The notes: generated by a model not told the origin, from the sequence alone. DNA of 64,000 bases from Parabacteroides gordonii MS-1 = DSM 23371 (GCF_000969825.1 NZ_KQ033919.1:1402173-1466172); one strand, 5' to 3'. Shown: positions 26,501 through 34,095, numbered from the stretch's first letter. Numbers and translations: made by a program.

Positions 26501-26950
26501 TGCATCCCCTATTATACCAAACAAACCGGCAAAAGTATGTGTACCCCTTATTTTCAAATTGGATATAGTATGGTTTTGTCCATCGAAGGTACCGCGAAAA
26601 CAGTTTTTCTTTATAGAATATAGGTCAGTATTACTAAGCCCTATCCCTATCGGTGTCCATTCATGTCCTGCCAGATCGATATCGGTTGTAAGTGTCAACG
26701 TGCAACTGATAAACATTTTATCACTGGCCGTATTTCCTGTTTGCCGGTCTTCGTTTACCATTTGGGCTACCCAGGCCAGCTCGGCGGCCGAACTGATATT
26801 GACGGCTGCATCCCCGGCTGTCCATCCGGCAGGTTCAGTAGCGGTTAGCCCATCCCATACGTCAGCCTGTGCTTTCGCTACGTGCGAAATAATTAAGAAA
26901 ACAAGCATATATAACAACCTGCTTGTAACCAAAGTAATTTTTGTATTCAT
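23561..26950 (-). CDS. GLUG-repeat secreted/surface protein (copy 2)
   Basis: A 1129-residue exported protein with signal peptide ending VAKAQ, then ADVWDGLTATEP...SSAAELAWVAQMVNED as in copy 1. GLUG-type repeats (GGLVG, GGFVG, GGFAG, GGIVG, GGILG followed by NCYS/NCFS) cover much of residues ~150-700. Two InlB-like segments follow, including TFTATPANGYKLSGLP. A DPDPQPPVTPDPEP linker and a C-terminal domain almost identical to copy 1 end in GKRYKVML. The gene lies downstream of an HU-like/DUF4469 gene and, behind it, an invertible promoter that currently points away. Surface role inferred. Confidence 0.85.
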   Translation of the reverse strand: MNTKITLVTSRLLYMLVFLIISHVAKAQADVWDGLTATEPAGWTAGDAAVNISSAAELAWVAQMVNEDRQTGNTASDKMFISCTLTLTTDIDLAGHEWTPIGIGLSNTDLYSIKKNCFRGTFDGQNHTISNLKIRGTHTFAGLFGIIGDASFPTPGNGGLVKNLHIENADIELTTPTGTGYSYVGALAGLKGGDVMDGCSATGKIVTGEKVYAGGLVGMNYGGYGTCSIITNCYASVDVTAGSGVVDTYTYKSYIGGFVGQNGTTSGGHPIIYNCYSTGNVKGGDYAYIGGFVGQSVFSSNDYEANDVHSCYSLGTVEGGSTDTKVGGFAGNAGTRSTLLNCYWNQDAYAKGTGNDAERTTENLLPVPADVSKNNFLVQRMNQGAYNYSTTKGTTQTLLLKKYAWELFPGSEHPTLTQTELTAAIDLIGTTNADPYEIASPAALKTFANVVNAGNDFDGKFVKLTADVDLDSEEWTPIGNSDSNPFKGTFDGNGYQVQNLYINKISGESITSGLFGWLNSGTIQNLGVVISEKGVTMKVTNSGVGDSQLGGIVGLGQKATLKNCYVTGGAISGNAIGSASYLGGVVGSWKTESWFTATISNCYSTVDIYNGEETKGLHSVSGGIVGYMDNYDGNAGIANCFSSGIISAKDPSDTGGAGGILGYAVRYGSNSMSIKNSLALNYKLITKDGDVACFVGRILGESPDNGAVSFNFQDNHAYDNIVWDDLTNSTSNPITGSNAADKNGAGWDWRNNDPIPASILDNTSNWETGVLPVMPKLKTTTGVLMADQPDVSIPYPLEFAATTHGAVRAKYYKTYAGAGTQVELVITPDQNSLLGSLTYQPEGENAVAITENAGHYYFTMPGKKTTIAAVFNVKSDITIASVTNGAISIEGNKTEALDGDKITFTATPANGYKLSGLPTVTKAGGGNVTVNSEGNNKYSFDMPDDAVTIAATFSKDNPDPQPPVTPDPEPTVYYTVALPSVEGATTDPVAGEYEVEAWGSFRFYLTLDKGYDQSEPIITTDRGEAITPRSSDGAYIVKYVRQPVEIRIDGVVKNPDPVANETIAADGIGVRTADGCLYISVTTEVRAAVYNFNGRLLKQARILPGETRWQFPSGAYIVEVDGKRYKVML

Positions 26951-26984
26951 ATTGTTTTTATTTTGTATGTATCAAATCAATTCG

Positions 26985-27070
26985 TGCGCAGGCATTGCGC
27001 ACGAGCTTGCGCATCGGCCGCGCATTCCCTTGCTCACACATCGCGCACGGTAATGCGCAATGCCTGCGCA
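26985..27070. repeat. TGCGCA array at 11/12-bp spacing between HU-like and GLUG copy 2 (array 2)
   Basis: TGCGCA or a one-mismatch variant occurs at 26985, 26996, 27008, 27019, 27031, 27042, 27054 and 27065, spacing alternating 11 and 12 bp. The ends form a perfect 17-bp inverted repeat (26985-27001 with 27054-27070). It occupies the same inter-cistronic place as array 1 at 875-978 but with a different word. Confidence 0.85.
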
Positions 27071-27077
27071 AAAAAGT

Positions 27078-27854
27078 TTATTCTATTACGGGGCGGTCAT
27101 CCTCACCATTACCTACCGTCAGCACATAAGGGAAACGGTTACGGCGTACGTCCTTTAGCAAGACTGTACGGTTGCCACCATATTGGGTCGCTATTTCAAG
27201 ATAATATTTTCCGTCAGCCAGAGCCGGGATTATGAAAGAGAGGAAAGAAGGATCGTTACGCGAAACGACAGTCATCGGAACAGCTGTTTCTGCATCATCA
27301 TCCGACTTGATAAAGAAAAGCCCAACTGTATTACCTTCCGTCCCTACGATTTTTATCCGTTTACCTTCCGCATTGAGGGTATTTCCCGGAGTGATCTTTC
27401 CATTTACTTCACCGGTGAATACATCGGTTACTTTTCTAAGGGTAGGAAGTCCTTCCACCACTTCACCTATAATCACACCAACCTCTTTCAAATCCTTCTT
27501 CACATCAATAATAGGCATGCTGCGAAGGGTTACACTGTTCTTTGCCGGATCGAATTTGGCTTTCGGCCCGATGAAGGAACCGTCTATTCCAAGGGAGTTG
27601 TGAACAAGTCCAAATTCTACGGTAGAACCGGAGTACAATTCATCCTTTGCAGTCGCCTTCAGATCGTTGTGGGCGGCCAGTAATTCGGAAGCAGAGAACT
27701 TACTTTTACCGTTGGCGGCAATATTACAAAGGTCTTCGATCGAGCGGTTTGCCACGTAAGTAACGTTGGCAGTGAAGTCATCTTCACGCTCTGTCAGCAT
27801 GTTAGCCACAAGATTGGCGACGATGCTACGCTTTTTGGGTTCATTTGATGCCAT
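27078..27854 (-). CDS. HU-like DNA-binding domain / DUF4469 protein (copy 2)
   Basis: A 258-residue close paralogue of 85-873: same start MASNEPKKRSIVA, an HU-like N-terminal domain and an Ig-like DUF4469 C-terminal domain (PGNTLNAEGKRIKIVGTEGNTVGLFF). It lacks the GGG insertion near the end. No signal peptide. It is upstream of GLUG copy 2 on the same strand. The only promoter found upstream lies in an invertible segment and faces the other way, so this pair appears switched off in the sequenced state. Confidence 0.85.
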   Translation of the reverse strand: MASNEPKKRSIVANLVANMLTEREDDFTANVTYVANRSIEDLCNIAANGKSKFSASELLAAHNDLKATAKDELYSGSTVEFGLVHNSLGIDGSFIGPKAKFDPAKNSVTLRSMPIIDVKKDLKEVGVIIGEVVEGLPTLRKVTDVFTGEVNGKITPGNTLNAEGKRIKIVGTEGNTVGLFFIKSDDDAETAVPMTVVSRNDPSFLSFIIPALADGKYYLEIATQYGGNRTVLLKDVRRNRFPYVLTVGNGEDDRPVIE

Positions 27855-27874
27855 AAGCTTTATCAGATTAATTG

Positions 27875-28145
27875 AGTTCGTAGAGAACTGTGGTTATTGT
27901 ATTGATTTTCATAGCCAAACACGCATCACTATTATTGAAGGCAGTATAGAAAGACTGATATGCTAGAGTTTAAGAAGAACATTTATTTTCTTCTTGATAC
28001 CCTCAGAGTACCTTTTCCTACAGAGAAAAAGACGAAACAAACAGATATCTGACGGTTAAGTCTTGATAATTACCCTATGTTGATACCATATTTACTGATT
28101 ATTACTATCTTTGCCAGCATTACTAACATAGTTCTCTACGAACTA
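27875..28145. promoter_or_regulatory. Invertible promoter segment between HU-like/GLUG and DUF3575/DUF3868 genes
   Basis: Perfect 15-bp inverted repeats AGTTCGTAGAGAACT (27875-27889) and AGTTCTCTACGAACT (28131-28145) enclose 241 bp. A plus-strand -7 element TATCTTTG is at 28107-28114, pointing right, with TTTG 23 bp upstream. No minus-strand -7 match is present, and no other promoter was found between the right repeat and the gene at 28320. In this orientation the right-hand operon would be on and the HU/GLUG pair off; inversion would reverse that. Confidence 0.7.
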
Positions 28146-28319
28146 AGTTATTTTAAGTCCTCTTGTCCCCTCTTTTTCCCCGATTAACATAACAAATCCC
28201 AAAACCTGTTTCTTTCTTAATAATTAACCCTAACATTTCACCTTTTTTTCAAAACGGGGCAAACAATATCCGAAACCTTCCTGTTAAGAACAAAGAGTAT
28301 CACTAATAATGAATATCAC

Positions 28320-28886
28320 ATGAAGAAATTCTTTTTAATAGGGGCAACGTTATTATTCTCCCTTTATGCAAGTGCACAACATGTAGCACTAAAGAATAAT
28401 ATCATCTATGATGCCACCGCCACTCCCAACCTAGGTCTGGAAGTGGGGCTGGGGAAGAAAGTCACAATGGATCTTTCAGCGGGTTACAATCCTTTTGAGT
28501 TTAGCAACGACAAGCAGGCGAAACACTGGCTGGCACATGCAGGCGTACGTTTCTGGACTTGCGAGAAGTTCAACGGGACATTTATCGGCGTTCACGCACT
28601 GGGCGGCCAATACGACGTGGCAGGCTTCAAGCTGCCGTTCGATATGTTCAAGAAACTGGAAAACCATCGTTACGACGGTTATTTGTATGGCGGGGGCGTC
28701 AGTATCGGCCATCAATGGATATTATCTAAACGCTGGGGAATCGAAGCCGAGATCGGTGCAGGTTATGCCCGCATGCATTACGACGAATATGCCAAAGGCA
28801 AAGATATGCCTAAACTGCGCAGCGGCAACCACAATTACTGGGGAGTGACTAAAGCGTCCCTTTCCTTCATCTATTTCATCCACTAA
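28320..28886 (+). CDS. DUF3575 outer-membrane protein
   Basis: A 188-residue protein with signal peptide (LLFSLYASAQH) and a small barrel-like mature part (VALKNNIIYDATATPNLGLEVGLGKKVTMDLSAGYNPF, ending SLSFIYFIH). This is the DUF3575 family, often encoded beside DUF3868 proteins in fimbria-type loci of Bacteroidales. It is followed at 15 bp by a DUF3868 gene. No fimbrial subunit gene lies downstream here. It may depend on the invertible promoter at 27875-28145. Confidence 0.85.
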   Translation: MKKFFLIGATLLFSLYASAQHVALKNNIIYDATATPNLGLEVGLGKKVTMDLSAGYNPFEFSNDKQAKHWLAHAGVRFWTCEKFNGTFIGVHALGGQYDVAGFKLPFDMFKKLENHRYDGYLYGGGVSIGHQWILSKRWGIEAEIGAGYARMHYDEYAKGKDMPKLRSGNHNYWGVTKASLSFIYFIH

Positions 28887-28901
28887 AAACAAGTAAACAA
28901 A

Positions 28902-30350
28902 ATGAAGAAGTTATTCTATATAGCAACCGTTTTATTATGCTCCGCCTATGGGAGCATGCAGGCACAGACTGTTAGTCCCGACGGCATAGCATACAGCGAC
29001 CTGCAGGTAAAGAAAGAGGGTAGCCAGGTAAGCCTGTCGACTACCGCCAACCTCAACAACATGCAGCTGAAATCACAGAACATGGTCATCATCACGCCGG
29101 TACTTCAGTCGGCCGACAAAGCGCACACGGTGAAGTTCGACCCGTTCGTGATCACCGGAAAGAAACGTATGAAAGCACTCGACCGCGAGATGGGCTTCGG
29201 GGCAGAACCGTTTGAACAAACACCGACCGTGATCTTCCGCCATAAAAAGAACCAGGCGGAGTCTATCCCTATGACGCTGACCGTTCCGTACGAAAGCTGG
29301 ATGCGCAACGCCTCACTGGTGATGCAGGCCAATACGACCGGATGCGCTTCGTGCGACGTGGCAAGCAATATCACTCCGTTGTCATCACGTATCCTGCCGC
29401 CGGTGGTTGCACCGACTTACGAGTTGAGCTATGTCACTCCTCCGGCAGAACCGGTTAAACAGCGCAGCGAAACCCATTCGGCTTACCTGAACTTCGAAGT
29501 GGGCAAGTCTGTCCTGCTGCACGACTTCAAGAACAATGCTGCCGAGCTGAAAGAGGTGAGCAAGATCGTTAGCGAAGTACGCAACGACAAGAACCTGAAG
29601 TTTACGGAATTCAATATCACCGGATATGCTTCACCGGAAGGTGGCTACGATTATAATATGAAACTGTCGGAAAGCCGTGCCAAAGCATTCGCCGCTTATA
29701 TGAAGGATAAGGAAGACATGCCGGCTTCCCTGATGAAGGTGAACTGGGAAGGTGAAGACTGGATCGGCCTGCGCAACGCCGTCAAGGTATCCAACCTGTC
29801 CAACCGCGATGAGATCCTGAAAGTATTGGAAGTATCCGATATCAATAAACGTAAAGCACAGCTGAAAGCGCTGAATGGCGGCAAGACTTACCGTATGTTA
29901 CTGGATGATTATTATCCTGCCCTGCGCCGTATCGACTATACGCTGGCTTACATCGCCCGTCCGTTCGACGTGAACGAAGCCAAACAGGTGATCAAGACGA
30001 AACCGCAGTACCTGAGCCTGAACGAGATGTTCGTGGTAGCCAACACCTATCCGAAAGACAGCCCTGAATTCAAGGAAGTATTCGACATCGCCGTACGCCT
30101 CTACCCGACCGACCCGGTGGCACAGCAGAACACTGCCGCCCTCGAAATTGAACGCGGAGCTACCGATGCCGGTATCGCCCGCCTACAGAAGATCAATACG
30201 CCGGAAGCCTGGAATAACCTCGGTGTGGCTTATGCCAGAAATAAAGAGTACCAGAAAGCGCTCGACTATTTCGGTAAGGCTGCCAGCGCAGGCGTAAAAG
30301 CTGCTGCACAGAACGGAGAAGAATTGAGCAACTGGCTGAAAGAACAATAA
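28902..30350 (+). CDS. DUF3868 protein with OmpA-like and TPR regions
   Basis: A 482-residue exported protein (signal peptide ending GSMQAQ). Residues ~25-150 form the DUF3868 domain. Residues ~195-270 are OmpA-like (AYLNFEVGKSVLLHDFKNNAAEL...NITGYASPEGGYDYNMKLSESRAKAFAAYM). Residues ~405-475 contain TPR-like helices (TPEAWNNLGVAYARNKEYQKALDYFGKAA). It probably sits at the periplasmic face of the outer membrane and may bind peptidoglycan. In related loci DUF3575/DUF3868 proteins accompany fimbriae; here they stand alone. Confidence 0.85.
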   Translation: MKKLFYIATVLLCSAYGSMQAQTVSPDGIAYSDLQVKKEGSQVSLSTTANLNNMQLKSQNMVIITPVLQSADKAHTVKFDPFVITGKKRMKALDREMGFGAEPFEQTPTVIFRHKKNQAESIPMTLTVPYESWMRNASLVMQANTTGCASCDVASNITPLSSRILPPVVAPTYELSYVTPPAEPVKQRSETHSAYLNFEVGKSVLLHDFKNNAAELKEVSKIVSEVRNDKNLKFTEFNITGYASPEGGYDYNMKLSESRAKAFAAYMKDKEDMPASLMKVNWEGEDWIGLRNAVKVSNLSNRDEILKVLEVSDINKRKAQLKALNGGKTYRMLLDDYYPALRRIDYTLAYIARPFDVNEAKQVIKTKPQYLSLNEMFVVANTYPKDSPEFKEVFDIAVRLYPTDPVAQQNTAALEIERGATDAGIARLQKINTPEAWNNLGVAYARNKEYQKALDYFGKAASAGVKAAAQNGEELSNWLKEQ

Positions 30351-30396
30351 GACCTCCCTCCCCGCGTCAATAACGGGGACAGGCCACCAGATAAAG

Positions 30397-30431
30397 AAAG
30401 CCCCGATAGGCAGGATGCTTACCGGGGCTTT
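30397..30431. terminator. Terminator after the DUF3868 gene
   Basis: Arms AAAGCCCCG and CGGGGCTTT with a T-run, 46 bp after the stop; a second hairpin CCCCG/CGGGG precedes it. It can serve both convergent genes. Confidence 0.8.
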
Positions 30432-30454
30432 TTGTATTCATATAAGTAGAAAAA

Positions 30455-31522
30455 TCATTCTTTCGATTTCCATTCGTTGATCAACTCGTTGATCGTCTCC
30501 CTCACCGACATGATGCGGCTGGTCTTCCAGGCATTGCTTCCGGCAAAGGCATATCCGTTTTCAAAGTTTCCTTTGAACGCATTATACAACGCCGTCACGA
30601 TACAATAAGGACTTTTCGAGATATCACACGTCTTGATGCAGTTGAACGGGCAAGCCTTCGGCTGTTTGATGCCGGCCTTTACCTTTTCGAGAAAATTACA
30701 GTGGATCGCACGTCCGGGCATTCCGACCGGGCTCTTGATGATCTCAATGTCTTTCTCTTCCGCTTTGATATAGCTTTCCTTGAAAGCCTCGGAAGCATCA
30801 CACTCGGTGGTAGTGACGAAACGGGTTCCTAATTGAACGCCCGATGCTCCAAGATCCATCATGCGTTTGATATCTTCACCCGTATAAATGCCTCCTGCCG
30901 CAATTACCGGGATTCTCTTGTTGTATTTCTCCTCAAACAGGGAAACTTCGTGTACTACCTGCGGCAGTAACTCTTCCAGTGAGAAATGTTCGTCCTCCAA
31001 CTGGTTTTCCTTATAACCGAGGTGACCTCCGGCTTTCGGGCCTTCCAGTACAACGGCATCGGGAAGATAGTCGTAGTTGTTCTTCCATTTCTCACAGATG
31101 ATACGTACGGCACGTGCACTCGATACGATAGGCACCAGCTTCGTTACACTGTCTTTCTTCAGGAAAGAAGGTAAGTCGAGCGGCAGGCCTGCACCACTGA
31201 AGATGATATCCACCTTTTCGGCGATACTTGTCTTCACCAGTTCTGCGAAATCGGAAAGTGCCACCATAACGTTCACACCGATGATACCTTTTGCCTTTTC
31301 ACGGGCTTTGCGGATCTCTTCGGCGAGGCCTAAATTGCCTGCTTCCGTGTAATTAGGTGATAGTTTTTTATATAAGAGTCCGAGACCGGCTGCGGAGATA
31401 ACGCCGATCCCACCTTCATTTGCTACGGCTGAGGCTAAGCCGGATAGAGAAATGCCTACGCCCATCCCGCCTTGGATAATAGGGAAGCGAGGTTTCAAAT
31501 CTCCGATTGTTAATGTCTTCAT
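30455..31522 (-). CDS. Nitronate monooxygenase / FabK-like FMN enzyme
   Basis: A 355-residue protein starting MKTLTIGDLKPRFPIIQGGMGVG; this start follows a promoter and excludes an unlikely upstream extension. Family motifs are IIQGGMGVGISL, VLEGPKAGGHLG (FMN and catalytic region), VIAAGGIYTGEDI and GASGVQLGTRF. It has a cysteine cluster near residue 290 (ACPFNCIKTCDISKSPYC), unusual for nitronate monooxygenases and perhaps an Fe-S site. It may oxidise alkyl nitronates or act as an enoyl-ACP reductase; sequence alone does not decide. Confidence 0.8.
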   Translation of the reverse strand: MKTLTIGDLKPRFPIIQGGMGVGISLSGLASAVANEGGIGVISAAGLGLLYKKLSPNYTEAGNLGLAEEIRKAREKAKGIIGVNVMVALSDFAELVKTSIAEKVDIIFSGAGLPLDLPSFLKKDSVTKLVPIVSSARAVRIICEKWKNNYDYLPDAVVLEGPKAGGHLGYKENQLEDEHFSLEELLPQVVHEVSLFEEKYNKRIPVIAAGGIYTGEDIKRMMDLGASGVQLGTRFVTTTECDASEAFKESYIKAEEKDIEIIKSPVGMPGRAIHCNFLEKVKAGIKQPKACPFNCIKTCDISKSPYCIVTALYNAFKGNFENGYAFAGSNAWKTSRIMSVRETINELINEWKSKE

Positions 31523-31548
31523 GAAAAATATTGTTATTAAATACGCGG

Positions 31549-31556
31549 CAAAGGTA
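31549..31556 (-). promoter_or_regulatory. Promoter -7 element of the nitronate monooxygenase-like gene
   Basis: CAAAGGTA on plus reads TACCTTTG on minus, 26 bp before the start at 31522; CAAA at 31579 (TTTG on minus) gives a -33 candidate at 22 bp. Confidence 0.65.
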
Positions 31557-31682
31557 GCACAATAAACCAAATGATGTGCAAAAAGAACCAATATTATTGC
31601 ACAGGTATAGTACTTTTGTGCAGTATTTATAATTCTAGTATTAAAGGAGCCACAGATTTACACTCTTTTCCAGGTTTAATCG

Positions 31683-31690
31683 TATCTTTG
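31683..31690 (+). promoter_or_regulatory. Promoter -7 element of toxin-antitoxin module 2
   Basis: TATCTTTG, 37 bp before the antitoxin ATG. The region between it and the ATG (AGAAAGGAG just before the start) parallels module 3 at 41897-41937. Confidence 0.6.
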
Positions 31691-31727
31691 CATAAAGAGA
31701 TAAACCTCTAAAAGAAAGGAGTTAATT

Positions 31728-31997
31728 ATGACAGCAATAGAACTTGAAGCACGCAAAGCCGAACTAGCTCGACAGGTGCTCAATATAGATAGTCGGGATA
31801 TACTGGAAAAGCTTCAGGATTATCTGAAACATTTATATAGTGGTAAAGAGGGTACAACCAACGTGATATCGGAAGAAGATACGATAAGCAAAGAGGAAAT
31901 TCTTGCCGGTATTGCTGAAGGTTTGAACGAAGTAGCCGAACGCCGCCGTACTGGAACCAAAGGCAGAACTTTAAGAGAGTTGATCAATGAATTATGA
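31728..31997 (+). CDS. Antitoxin of a type II TA module (module 2)
   Basis: An 89-residue protein (MTAIELEARKAELARQVLNIDSRDILEKLQDYL...ISKEEILAGIAEGLNEV). It is clearly paralogous to the antitoxin at 41937-42173: same opening (ELEA.KA.L.R..L), same ISKEEIL.GI..GL core and same ..L.EL ending. It overlaps the toxin start by 11 bp. Confidence 0.82.
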   Translation: MTAIELEARKAELARQVLNIDSRDILEKLQDYLKHLYSGKEGTTNVISEEDTISKEEILAGIAEGLNEVAERRRTGTKGRTLRELINEL

Positions 31998-32349
31998 TAT
32001 AATATTTAACCAACCGTTTGCCAGAGAAGTAAAACGGTTGAATAAAAAGTATCATTCGTTGAAATCCGACCTGTGTTTGCTGGAACAGGAACTGCTGAGT
32101 AATCCTAATGCAGGAGTTGACTTGGGAAACGGTGTTCATAAAGTACGTATGGCTATTGGTAGTAAAGGACGTGGAAAGAGTCACGGAGCTCGTGTAATTA
32201 CTGTTCTTATCACTTTAGATGAAGATAATGCAGAAATCAACCTTTTATATATTTACGATAAAGCTGATCGCGATACTATTTCCCCGGCAGAGATTGAGAA
32301 TCTGTTAAAAGCCGCCGGACTAAAGTTATCTGACACTGGCAAATTATGA
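31987..32349 (+). CDS. RelE/YafQ-like toxin (module 2)
   Basis: A 120-residue basic protein (MNYDIIFNQPFAREVKRLNKKYHSLKSDL...GVHKVRMAIGSKGRGKSHGARVITVLITLDEDNAEINLLYIYDKADRDTISPAEIENLL). This is the pattern of RelE-superfamily addiction toxins that act on mRNA or ribosomes. It is paralogous to the toxin at 42163-42504, including GNG..K.RM.I.SKG.GKS.GARVI. The target is not known. Confidence 0.82.
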   Translation: MNYDIIFNQPFAREVKRLNKKYHSLKSDLCLLEQELLSNPNAGVDLGNGVHKVRMAIGSKGRGKSHGARVITVLITLDEDNAEINLLYIYDKADRDTISPAEIENLLKAAGLKLSDTGKL

Positions 32350-32378
32350 ATTATCACTATACCTACCAATAAAGAAAT

Positions 32379-32405
32379 GCAGACAATGCATCAAACACTG
32401 TCTGC
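32379..32405. terminator. Terminator between TA module 2 and the PstS-like gene
   Basis: Arms GCAGACA and TGTCTGC followed by a T5 run on the plus strand; 30 bp after the toxin stop. Confidence 0.65.
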
Positions 32406-32426
32406 GTTTTTACTACTTGATTCTAA

Positions 32427-33245
32427 CTATTTAACCGGGATATATCCCACCTTCTTTACTGTTTCCTGTCCTTCTGCCGACAAGACATAATCGATAAACG
32501 GCTTTACAGGGCCTTCGTTCTTCACTTCATAATAATAGAACAATGGGCGGACGATCGGATAGGTCTTATTCTTTGCGTTGGCAAAAGAGGGTTCGACGAA
32601 GCTCTTGCCTGCATCGTAAGAGACATGGATCGGTTTTACATCCTTATTTACATAGGCCAGACCCACGTAACCGATAGCTCCTTTTGTCTGGCTTACCGAC
32701 TGGATAATGGCTCCGGTGGCAGGCATACTCAGGATGCCGTTCATGTAGTTCTTATTTTTCAGTACGCTTTCCTTAAAGAATTCGTACGTACCGGAAGAGG
32801 TTTCGCGTGAATAGGCAACGATCTTCAGGTCGGCTCCGCCTACTTCTTTCCAGTTCTTGATCTTTCCGGTGAAGATACCTTCCAACTGTTCGCGGGTCAG
32901 GTTCGTTACTTTATTAGAGGGGTGTACTACGATTGCCAGGGCATCGTAGGCGATCACAACCTCTTTTGTATTCTTCTTAGCTTCCTGCAGGCGGACTTTC
33001 TCGTCGAATTTCATCTTACGGGAAGACATGGCGATATCGGTCGTTCCTTCCATCAGGGCGGAAATGCCGACACCGGAACCACCACCTGTTACAGTTACTT
33101 TAGTACCTTTATTCTTATTCATAAAGTTTTCAGCTTCCGTCTGTGTGACCGGCAGGCAAGTATCACTCCCCTTAATCTTCTGTGCAAATACATTTGTTGT
33201 AAATAAACAGGCGGCCATAGCAGCCAAAACAATTGTCTTTTTCAT
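32427..33245 (-). CDS. pstS: PstS-like phosphate-binding protein
   Basis: A 272-residue secreted protein starting MKKTIVLAAMAACLFTTNVFAQ; the upstream in-frame Met is ignored because the signal peptide begins here. PstS-type features are GSDTCLPVTQTEAENFM, VTGGGSGVGISALMEGTTDIAMSSRKM, AIVVHPSNKV, AYSRETSSGTYEFFKE and GAIGYVGLAYV. It should bind inorganic phosphate in the periplasm for an ABC importer. No pstCAB or phoU genes are adjacent, so it is an orphan here. Confidence 0.85.
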   Translation of the reverse strand: MKKTIVLAAMAACLFTTNVFAQKIKGSDTCLPVTQTEAENFMNKNKGTKVTVTGGGSGVGISALMEGTTDIAMSSRKMKFDEKVRLQEAKKNTKEVVIAYDALAIVVHPSNKVTNLTREQLEGIFTGKIKNWKEVGGADLKIVAYSRETSSGTYEFFKESVLKNKNYMNGILSMPATGAIIQSVSQTKGAIGYVGLAYVNKDVKPIHVSYDAGKSFVEPSFANAKNKTYPIVRPLFYYYEVKNEGPVKPFIDYVLSAEGQETVKKVGYIPVK

Positions 33246-33332
33246 TACGCTTATTGAATTAATTTCCTGATGCAAAGTAACTACACTGGTATTTCAACCA
33301 CATGAAACAGGTATTACATTTGTATGAAAATG

Positions 33333-33357
33333 TTGATGTCGCAAATTGCGACATCAA
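33333..33357. promoter_or_regulatory. 25-bp perfect palindrome upstream of the ORF6N gene
   Basis: Arms TTGATGTCGCAA and TTGCGACATCAA around a single A give a perfect 12-bp dyad, 123 bp before the ORF6N start and about 90 bp before the pstS start. The short spacer fits a dimeric DNA-binding protein rather than a hairpin. Confidence 0.65.
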
Positions 33358-33429
33358 GTGTTATGGGAAGGCTCATGTTTTGTTTATAAAAAGTTTTTCT
33401 GATAATCGGGATAATTTCGTTTAAATCAT

Positions 33430-33437
33430 TACATTTG
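33430..33437 (+). promoter_or_regulatory. Promoter -7 element of the ORF6N gene
   Basis: TACATTTG matches TAnnTTTG, 43 bp before the ATG at 33481. The palindrome at 33333-33357 lies upstream. Confidence 0.55.
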
Positions 33438-33480
33438 CAATTAGTACTAATATTAATAATTATCTTTAAACAAACCGACT

Positions 33481-34047
33481 ATGAATGAAATACAAATGAT
33501 TCAAAGTAAGATCTACGAAATAAGAGGTCAAAACGTTATGGTTGATAAAGACCTAGCTGAATTATATCAGGTAACGACAAGCAATCTTAACAAAGCTGTA
33601 CAAAGAAATATCAAACGTTTCCCTACAGATTTTATGTTTCAACTAACAAAAGAGGAGTTCGATGAATTAAACTTGATATTCCAAAATGGAACATCAAGAT
33701 GGGGAGGAACCCGCAAACCGCCGTATGCCTTTACTGAACAGGGATTGGCAATGCTCTCTGGTATACTAAATTCAGATATAGCTATACAGGTTAATATAAG
33801 TATTATGCGTGCATTCGTTGCAATTCGTCAAAAGTTAGTTCCTCCAGTTGATAAAATAACAGTATTTCAACATGAATTGAAGGAATTGAAAGAATACGTC
33901 GAAGAGGTTTTCACCGATTACAATGATATCAATGAAGATACCCGGATACAACTGGATCTGATCAATAAAACACTAGCAGAATTACAGGTTCAAAGAAAGT
34001 TATCAGATAAACCACGCAATCCGGTAGGATTTGTAAAACCAAAGTAA
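33481..34047 (+). CDS. ORF6N-domain DNA-binding protein
   Basis: A 188-residue protein. Residues ~8-100 are an ORF6N/KilA-N-type domain ([50 protein letters not shown]... [19 protein letters not shown]). A helical, probably coiled-coil C-terminus ([20 protein letters not shown]) follows. The domain is common in phage antirepressors and in chromosomal Bacteroidetes genes of unknown role. It is alone, with a promoter and a strong terminator, and a perfect palindrome upstream that may be its operator. Confidence 0.88.
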   Translation: MNEIQMIQSKIYEIRGQNVMVDKDLAELYQVTTSNLNKAVQRNIKRFPTDFMFQLTKEEFDELNLIFQNGTSRWGGTRKPPYAFTEQGLAMLSGILNSDIAIQVNISIMRAFVAIRQKLVPPVDKITVFQHELKELKEYVEEVFTDYNDINEDTRIQLDLINKTLAELQVQRKLSDKPRNPVGFVKPK

Positions 34048-34063
34048 TAGTGTTCTACAAACG

Positions 34064-34095
34064 AAAGCCGCGGTAGATTGCTCTACCGCGGCTTT
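34064..34095. terminator. Strong terminator after the ORF6N gene
   Basis: Perfect 14-bp arms AAAGCCGCGGTAGA and TCTACCGCGGCTTT around TTGC, followed by GTTTTTGT. Confidence 0.92.

Noticed and set aside
33481-34047. ORF6N protein as the invertase for the promoter switches
   Set aside because: It has no serine- or tyrosine-recombinase catalytic motif; ORF6N is a DNA-binding domain only.
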